DNA of 64,000 nucleotides from Acanthacorydalis orientalis. Lineage: Eukaryota; Arthropoda; Insecta; Megaloptera; Corydalidae. Below are positions 58,103-64,000 of this stretch, piece by piece; within the stretch, counting starts at the first letter, position 1; every line of letters starts with the position of its first letter. The notes under the pieces are model-generated. The model ran no database searches, had not been told where the DNA came from, and worked only from the letters and a program-made list of their open reading frames with translations. The stretch is from the NCBI GenBank assembly GCA_034766995.1, contig CM068317.1, positions 19,136,654-19,200,653 on the forward strand, in the 5' to 3' direction. Made by a program: the position numbers and the translations under genes.

Positions 58103-58808
58103 GGGGCTTGCATAAGTTTGCCATTCGACAAGTAGTACTATTTTTGATATTTTTTTGACGTAAATATTAATGCTATATGTTTGAAATTTTGTACACATTA
58201 AGTGATGTATTGATCAAGCTTTCTTAATTTTTTATTCAAAGTTTTTTACAGACTATGAAGATATAAATAAATTAAAGGACTGCATTTGATGCATGGCCGA
58301 TCGGTGTACAGAATTTTAGCAACTGCGTTAATCAGACAATAAAAAACAGAATAATATACTTGTAGTATAATGTAAGAACTCTAGTATTACTGAATACTTT
58401 TTTGAAATTTTGAAAATTGTAAAAATGGCAGCCGTTTGAAAAAAGGTCGATTTTTGACTCACATAATTGTACATTATTAACAAATGGAAAAGCATATCAA
58501 AAAATCATCTCGTCATCCGATAGAAAATGTTATTAATAATGTTCAGTCAAAATTTCAGGCCAATCAGATGAATAATTTTTGAGATATGATGTATACCGTT
58601 TTGGAAAGTATAGTTTCGAGAAAAACAAACGAATCCGCTCGGGCTAAGCTCTGTCCCGCTGCGAACCGCCTCCATTAAAACCCCTGTATTTTAGAGAATT
58701 CTTGAAATTTCGATAAAATTCTTTTCGATAATGAAATTTAAGACTTTAAGCTTTAATAATATGCAAAAAAATTGATTTTCTCAAGATTTCAAAACTTATA
58801 CAAGCCCC
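58103..58808. mobile_element. TTAA-flanked MITE with GGGGCTTG ends
   Basis: TTAA on both sides (58099-58102, 58809-58812). The ends GGGGCTTGCATAAGTTTG and (reverse complement) GGGGCTTGTATAAGTTTT match at 16 of 18. It is 706 bp. It contains a GC-richer segment at about 58625-58690 (TCCGCTCGGGCTAAGC). No transposase frame. The target site fits piggyBac, but the GGGG start is not the usual CCC, so the superfamily is open. Confidence 0.8.
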
Positions 58809-58812
58809 TTAA

Positions 58813-59228
58813 AGTGTTAGAAAAGTCAACATTTAAATTATTTGCGTACCTGGTTCGTTAAGTAAGTATTTCTGTGATGAACCGTTCACACACATAAATT
58901 TTAAAGCAAACGTATACAACATCATCAAAAACATCGCACATGTAAAAATTGATTGATGTGAATGCGGCTTTAAATTTGATTTAATTATATCAGAAATATC
59001 ATTGATAAATACAATAAACTCATGTGGGCAAATTACATATCTTTAAGTATTCTTGTCCGAATAACACAGAAGTTTATAATTTATTTTCTCTTTTCACTAT
59101 TTGGATTTCATTTAAAAAGTCTATGTAATTCTTATTGCCTGTTCTGACGGAAAATAATATTTTTAAAATTAGGTAGAATGGAATTGTATAAACATTTTAA
59201 AATCATCTTTTTTCTTCTTACTTTCATT
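58813..59228. other. AT-rich spacer, no gene seen
   Basis: Nothing recognisable. Confidence 0.5.
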
Positions 59229-59243
59229 ATATATATATATATA
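59229..59243. repeat. short (TA)n tract
   Basis: The left flank of DD41D copy 3. Confidence 0.8.
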
Positions 59244-60534
59244 AAGGTTTTCCAATCAATGTGGAATCAACTTTCTAAGACATTATATTTCACAGATGTC
59301 AAACTGACAGCTGTATTTTTTATGACATTTTTTTAGTTTTGATATTGCTATTTTTAGTTATGGCTTCGTATACAACAAAACAACGTATTGAAATAATACA
59401 ATTGTATTATGAAAATAACTGCTCTATAAAAAATACATTTCATAAATCACGCGATATTTATACTCGACACACTCGTCTATCTGAATCAATAACTTTTCAA
59501 TAAGTGAGCAAATTTGAAGAGATTGGAACGGTTGAAGATAAAGAAACACCAATATGTGTTCGTAGTACTCGTGCTGAAGAAAACGTTGACTTAGTGAACG
59601 TATGTATCGGTGGAATCAGAAATATCAATTCCGCGACGTTCACAGCAATTGGACCTTTTACGGATAATCACATGGCGTATATTGCATAAAGATTTATTGC
59701 TGAAGGTTCACAAAGTTTAATTAACACAAGAATTGAAGCGAGAAGAACATTCGTCGGAGATTTGTTAATTGGATACTGGAACATGTTTTTTTTTTTTTTA
59801 AAAGTCATGTTTAGCGATGAGGTTCATTTCGAATGCTTTGGCTACGTTAACAAGCAAAACTAACGAATCTGGAATGAAGAAAATCTGAGACTGATTGTTC
59901 AGAAGCCACTGCATGTAGAAAGAGTAACTGTTTGGTGCGAACTTTGTTCCGGTCGAGTCATTGGATCTTACTTTTTGAGAAACATGCTGATAAAACGATT
60001 ACTGTAAATGGAGAAAGATACTAAAACATGATTACCAATTTTTTGTGGGCAGAATTGGATGATATTGATCTAGAGGACATACTATTCCAGTAGGACGGTG
60101 CAAAAAGCCACACAGCTGGTGAACCAATTGATTGATTGAGGAAGAAATTTCTCAGTCGTGTTATTTCTAGAAATAGAGACATGAATTGGCCACTGAGATC
60201 CTGCGATTTAACACCGTTGGACTTCTTTCTTTGAGATCACGATAAAGGACAGGTTTACGCCAATAAACCTAAATAATTTCCGACCTAATAGATGAAATAC
60301 GAAGAGTAATTGCTGAGATGGAGCCCCAGTTGTATAGGGATGTTATTGAATTTTAATAAAAAAAGAATGGTTACTTGTAAATAAATACGCAGAGATCACT
60401 TACACGATATTATTTTTCATTTTTAAATGGCATAGCTCCAATAATTAATTACAATAAGGAAACTTGAAATTTCAGCGCAAATTCTCTTTTTTATTTCAAA
60501 TTATTATAAAAGACGTTCTTATTGGAAAACCCTG
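59244..60534 (+). mobile_element. DD41D (rosa-like) transposon, decayed, copy 3
   Basis: The ends AAGGTTTTCCAATCAATG and (reverse complement) CAGGGTTTTCCAATAAGAAC share GGTTTTCCAAT; TA on both sides; length 1291 bp. The transposase starts at ATG 59360: MASYTTKQRIEIIQLYYENN, NCSIKNTFHKSRDIY, VSKFEEIGTVEDKETPICVR. The first Asp block is near 59817 (MFSDEVHFECFGYVNKQN, with TAA following). Then VTVWCELCSGRVIGSYFL, DGAKSHTAGEPID (second Asp), SRNRDMNWPLRSCDLTPLDF (third Asp), with 41 positions between the last two Asp. It ends VIAEMEPQLYRDVIEF. Several internal stops make it inactive. Confidence 0.85.
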
Positions 60535-60953
60535 TATGGGACTATATATATATATATATATATTCTTCAATTTTCAAGAATATTTAAATATTGAAACTGT
60601 TGAAATTATTATTAAAACAAAAATATTTTATTGAAAAGAAAGATACTGGGCTTTTAATAATTATTAGTTTAGGTTTTAAATAAATCTTACATTCTAATAA
60701 TTGTATATCTTTGTCTCTATATATTTTCTAGGTTAAAAATGATGCGGCAAAACAATCAATATTTTCTCTATGTTATGCGGATGTTACTCAAACTAAAACT
60801 GTCTAATGTTCTTTAAACTGTAACGAATTTAAATTCAAAAAATCCATACGGTAAAAGAACTTTTAATTCTTTTCTTTTAAAAAAAACAATTGAATTTATA
60901 TTAAAAATAATGAATATGTTATTTTTATACAAAGTTTTCTTTAATGATATTTA
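60535..60953. other. AT-rich spacer with a short (TA)n tract
   Basis: A TA run at 60542-60562; nothing else. Confidence 0.55.
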
Positions 60954-61855
60954 CGAGGTCAGACAATTAAGTAATGCGACAAAATTCAAAAATCGAGTAT
61001 ATTTAAAAATTAAGGTACATCGCTGCGATCCCCTTCAAAGTAGTCCCCTCCCGCATCTATACACTTATTCCAGCGAGTTTTCCAGTTTTCGTAACAATTC
61101 TGGAACACTTCTTGTGGGACCTCTCCGAGTACCCTCGTCACAGATTCTTGGATATCTTCAACGGAGTCAAAATGTCGACCTTTGACGAATTTTTTCATAT
61201 GGGGGAGTAGGAAAAAGTCGCAGGGTGACATGTCCGGTGAATAGGGCGGTTGTCGTAACGTTGCGATGCCTTTAGACGCCAAAAACTGAGAGACACTGAA
61301 CGCACTGTGACAGGGAGCATTGTCGTGATGCAGAACCCAAGTCTTCGCGATCTCTGGACGCACTCTGAGCACCCTTTTTCGTAATTTTTCGAGCACATTG
61401 CGGTAGAATACTTGATTTACGGTTTGTCCAGGTAGTACGAACTCTTTGTGAACCACCCCTTTGCTGTCGAAGAAGCAAATCAACATGGTTTTCACTTTGG
61501 ACTTGCTCATTCTCGCCTTCTTTGGCCTTGGTGCTCCAGGGGACAGCCACTGTTGGCTTTGTCGTTTAGTTTCGGGGTCATATTGAGAGAACCAACTTTC
61601 ATCACCAGTAATAACTCGATCGAGAAGAGTAGGATCACTTTCAACCTGCTCGAGACATTCCATTTTCGTGACATGCACTACTCGCGCGTTGTTACAAAGC
61701 ACTAAACAGCTGGCGAAGAAATGATCGTACGAGGGTGGTCAAGGTCTCAATCGAGAGAGTAGGGATCTGCTATTACGGTGGCGGAGTTACAGGTTCGCAG
61801 TGTTACCACAGGCCGAGAAAAAAAATCGGTCGCATTACTTAATTGTCTGACTTTG
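60954..61855 (-). mobile_element. mariner lacking its DNA-binding half, well preserved
   Basis: The ends CGAGGTCAGACAATTAAGTA (60954 on) and (reverse complement) CAAAGTCAGACAATTAAGTA differ at 2 of 20, and the match extends to ATGCGAC. TA on both sides. It is 902 bp: about 350-400 bp shorter than a full mariner. An uninterrupted catalytic frame fills 61702-61010. Unlike most neighbours it does not lie in a (TA)n tract. Confidence 0.9.
61010..61702 (-). CDS. mariner transposase, catalytic part only (open frame, 230 codons)
   Basis: The frame is open without lesion. It contains VITGDESWFSQYDPETK (first catalytic Asp), RPKKARMSKSKVKTMLICFF and DSKGVVHKEF, then WVLHHDNAPCHSAFSVSQFL (second Asp) and PPYSPDMSPCDFFLLPHMKK (third Asp). 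I count 34 residues between the last two: DD34D. It ends CIDAGGDYFEGDRSDVP. The two helix-turn-helix domains (about 110 residues) are missing; about 150 bp of untranslated sequence separates the frame from the right tip. The first in-frame ATG is at 61662, 14 codons into the frame (which opens at a GTG), so the real start is unclear. Without the DNA-binding domain it should not transpose alone, but it could be expressed as a partial protein. Confidence 0.85.
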   Translation of the reverse strand: MLCNNARVVHVTKMECLEQVESDPTLLDRVITGDESWFSQYDPETKRQSQQWLSPGAPRPKKARMSKSKVKTMLICFFDSKGVVHKEFVLPGQTVNQVFYRNVLEKLRKRVLRVRPEIAKTWVLHHDNAPCHSAFSVSQFLASKGIATLRQPPYSPDMSPCDFFLLPHMKKFVKGRHFDSVEDIQESVTRVLGEVPQEVFQNCYENWKTRWNKCIDAGGDYFEGDRSDVP

Positions 61856-61857
61856 TA

Positions 61858-62274
61858 TATTAAGTTACTTTTTGAGATATTCTTGTAAATTGTGCATAGA
61901 AATTTTTTTAAAATTAAAAATAAGTCATTTTTTAAAATATAACCTCATTTTTTATATGAATATGAAAAAAATGTAGAAGTTGAAAGATATTCAAATGGAA
62001 CAATGCAAAGGTCAATTATACCGTTTTAGGTGAGAAAATAAATAAAAATGATTTAAGATTACACATGTATGACATGTGAAGATATAAATGCAGTACTAAA
62101 ATTTATTATGTTATGAAATAGATGTAAAAAAGGAAAGAATTAATCAAGAAAAAATAAAATCCTTGAAATTCCAAGAGTTACTATGAAACAGGAAATCCAT
62201 ATTGTATAGATATAATTAAAAGTATTATCTAGTAACAGAATTGTAAGAATTTCCAACTGAATTTGTGTATATAT
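61858..62274. other. AT-rich spacer, no gene seen
   Basis: Nothing recognisable. Confidence 0.5.
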
Positions 62275-62305
62275 GTTATAATTAGACTATTAACACACTA
62301 TTTTT

Positions 62306-62344
<39 letters not shown>

Positions 62345-62376
62345 GAAAAAAAGTGTATTAATATTCTAGTTATAAC
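62275..62376. repeat. palindrome with a (TA)n centre
   Basis: The left arm 62275-62309 (GTTATAATTAGACTATTAAC ... TTTTTCATT) and the right arm (62342-62376, ending TAGTTATAAC) are inverted copies matching at 31 of 35 positions, separated only by about 32 bp of TA-rich sequence. The structure could extrude as a cruciform. It may be a minimal MITE made of two ends. Confidence 0.85.
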
Positions 62377-62396
62377 ACCATAGTACTAATAAAAAG

Positions 62397-62399
<3 letters not shown>

Positions 62400-62450
<51 letters not shown>
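62400..62450. repeat. (TA)n microsatellite
   Basis: A pure TA tract. Confidence 0.9.
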
Positions 62451-62452
<2 letters not shown>

Positions 62453-62809
62453 CATAAAAATAATAAAAACAAAACTATAATTCGTCATTTTTCAATTGGG
62501 TTAAAAAATTACTCGTAGTACTAATTAGTCTTATTAGTCTAAATTGTAAAATCGAAAGGAGACTTTTTAATCAAGATAAATTCTAAAATTGTTTATTAAA
62601 ATATTTTTGTAATCAATTTTTTTCTTCAAAGAAATACAAAATTGAAGTTTAATTAAAAATATTTTCATATGCTCAGAAAAATAACTTAATTAATTTATAA
62701 AAATATTTAATTATAATTAATGTAAATAATTCATATAAATATTACATTAAACTCATTTATAAAATTTTCAGTTATTTATCGTTTATTACAGAAGAAGCGC
62801 TTCTTTTAA
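62451..62809. other. AT-rich spacer, no gene seen
   Basis: Nothing recognisable. Confidence 0.5.
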
Positions 62810-63010
62810 ATTTATTCAATTTAATGTACATATTCCATATTAATAGGTTTTTCTTTAGCCTTTCTATATTTTGTGGTTCCTAGGCATTACTTTCTTTTGT
62901 CTATCGAAAGTTATCTTCTCTCCATCCAAATTGTATCATTTCTATTTTAAAGTCTTTTCTGTTATTATCTCTGTTACTAGTGTTGTTTTTTTATTGTCTT
63001 GCTAATTTTT
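62810..63010 (-). pseudogene. degraded LINE 3' fragment (RTE-like)
   Basis: The minus strand gives GWREDNFR-TKESNA and EPQNIERLKKNLLIWNM. This follows the same order as GHIARREDNRWITK and KPRNIKRLRKRPMNRM in the fragment at 501-925, with stops. It is probably an older copy of a related element, and the match is by eye. Confidence 0.4.
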
Positions 63011-63379
63011 TTATCCATCCTATTTTTGTCGTATCACATGTTATTATTCTTAACATAGAATTTTTCATGACTTAGTGAATGGTCTGAAGTCTGAATTATT
63101 TTGTTAATTAGAACTTTTATTCCACTTCTTTAAGTAGGAACTATTTATTCCATTTAAATTGATCTCGTAACTGATAATTGATCATTTCTAATATGTTGGT
63201 GCAAATAGGTATATTTTATTATTCTTTTTATTAGATAAGTACAAAAGTTCTAGTCTTTTTTCAGTCCTTGTCGGTTATTTAAAATTGAAACCAATTTCCG
63301 CCTTGAACGTTTTAAAACGTTGGCATCTTAGTCTGTGAAATATCGTATGTCATGATTTAATGATGAACGTAACTCCACA

Positions 63380-64000
63380 AGAAAATAGTGTATATAATGA
63401 AAGACGAAAAACTGTATATTTAATATTGGTTTCGGTATGAGGTCCAACAAAGGAAAAAGGCCACTAAAGCATGCGAATCAATTGGCTTTGTTCTTTGTGA
63501 AGGTGTTTCGTTCCGTAATACTTAGAAAATCGATTTTAACGTTTTAAAGTTGATAATTTTGATATCAATGAGCAATCACGCTTAAGAATACCGTGAAGAT
63601 TGAAGAATGATTTGCAAGCATTATTGTAAACAGGGAGTTGATCAAGTAACAGTTGCGAGACGATTGCTTCAAGTAGGAAAAATTCAGAATCTCGGAAAGT
63701 GGATATCGCATGAAATCTTCCATAAAAGCATTACCTATTGGCTCAACAGATGTACATCGGTGCTTTCTAGGGAACATAATATGGATTTTTGGTAAAAAAT
63801 TGTTACCGGTGACGAAAATTGATTATGTACGATAGTCTCAAATGCATCCATTAATGAATAGGCCCAGGAAAGCAATTAACATTAACGGCAAGTCGAATAT
63901 CCGTTCCAAAAAGGTACTTATATGCATCTAGAAGGACTTTGAAGGGCATACTCTTTTACAAATTACCCAACCGGATGCAACGGTTATTACTGAGCGTTAT
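63380..64000 (+). mobile_element. mariner fragment, cut by the window end
   Basis: The plus strand encodes FRYEVQQRKKATKACESIG (start of a mariner N-terminus), then after gaps RRLLQVGKIQNLGKWISHEI (the second HTH and W-V-P/H-E-L linker), a decayed RCTSVLSREHN stretch, KIVTGDEN with a TGA in the Trp codon (first catalytic block), and HQWMNRPRKAINI, KSNIRSKKVLICIWKDFEGH, LLQITQPDATVITERY. The order fits mariners of the cecropia/mauritiana side. The first HTH is partly deleted or unreadable. The catalytic second and third blocks would lie beyond 64000. Confidence 0.8.

Noticed and set aside
61728..61748. ACGAGGGTGGTCAAGG as the tip of another irritans-type mariner inside the 61-kb element
   Set aside because: Similarity to the 27.1-kb tip stops after GAGGGTGGTC and there is no opposite tip, so it is probably part of the leader of the 61-kb element.

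Overview
This window looks like AT-rich nuclear DNA from an insect. I favour a hymenopteran such as an ant or wasp because of the mix of mariner subfamilies, but the sequence does not prove that. No host protein-coding gene could be recognised. The window reads as a gene desert, or a very large intron, filled by decayed transposons and dinucleotide tracts. More than forty (TA)n tracts occur, one about 600 bp long. They create most of the longer open frames (Ile-Tyr repeats), which are not genes.

The main content is class II transposons that insert at TA (Tc1/mariner superfamily). I count about 22 loci: a Tc1 3' end (0.95-1.59 kb); mariners at 3.8, 8.9, 11.8, 13.9, 16.0, 17.7, 19.2, 21.2, 22.9, 24.8, 27.1, 37.8, 38.6, 44.0, 44.8, 56.4, 61.0 and 63.4 kb; and three elements at 28.7, 32.1 and 59.2 kb with the rosa-like DD41D spacing. 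The best preserved are an irritans-type mariner (27099-28357) and a mauritiana (Mos1-like) mariner (38586-39870), each a few lesions from an intact frame. A 902-bp mariner at 60954-61855 keeps an uninterrupted catalytic domain but has lost its DNA-binding domain. A pogo/Tigger-type MITE with perfect 24-bp ends lies at 14.55 kb, and a Tigger-like coding remnant at 54.7-55.3 kb.

A second layer consists of elements bordered by TTAA (piggyBac-type targets): a piggyBac transposase remnant with all three Asp blocks (52.8-54.5 kb), an element keeping only the C-terminal cysteine-rich domain (48.0-48.7 kb), and MITE-like pieces at 26.3, 41.9, 49.3 (weak) and 58.1 kb. Also present are a hAT-type MITE (46.13 kb, 7/8-matching 8-bp duplication), an unassigned 370-bp MITE (34.0 kb), RTE-like LINE fragments (0.5, 57.6 and 62.8 kb), a Penelope-like GIY-YIG fragment (50.2 kb), and an LTR-like block with a TATA box (4.85-5.17 kb).

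The most interesting structures are these. (1) Two mariner derivative families each share one internal deletion between copies: one keeps only the helix-turn-helix end, the other mainly the catalytic end. At 44.0-45.1 kb a copy of each is fused. (2) A previously unlabelled composite repeat (GC-box, (TA)n, TTAGTATG units, conserved tail) occurs twice, at 14.2-15.2 and 38.4-40.1 kb, and in each copy a different TA-inserting transposon sits inside. (3) TA-inserting elements are repeatedly bracketed on both sides by (TA)n tracts. Candidate host signals are few and weak: a CpG-rich island at 46.74-47.34 kb, a promoter-like patch at 34.39 kb, and two exon-like segments near 2.9 and 3.4 kb.
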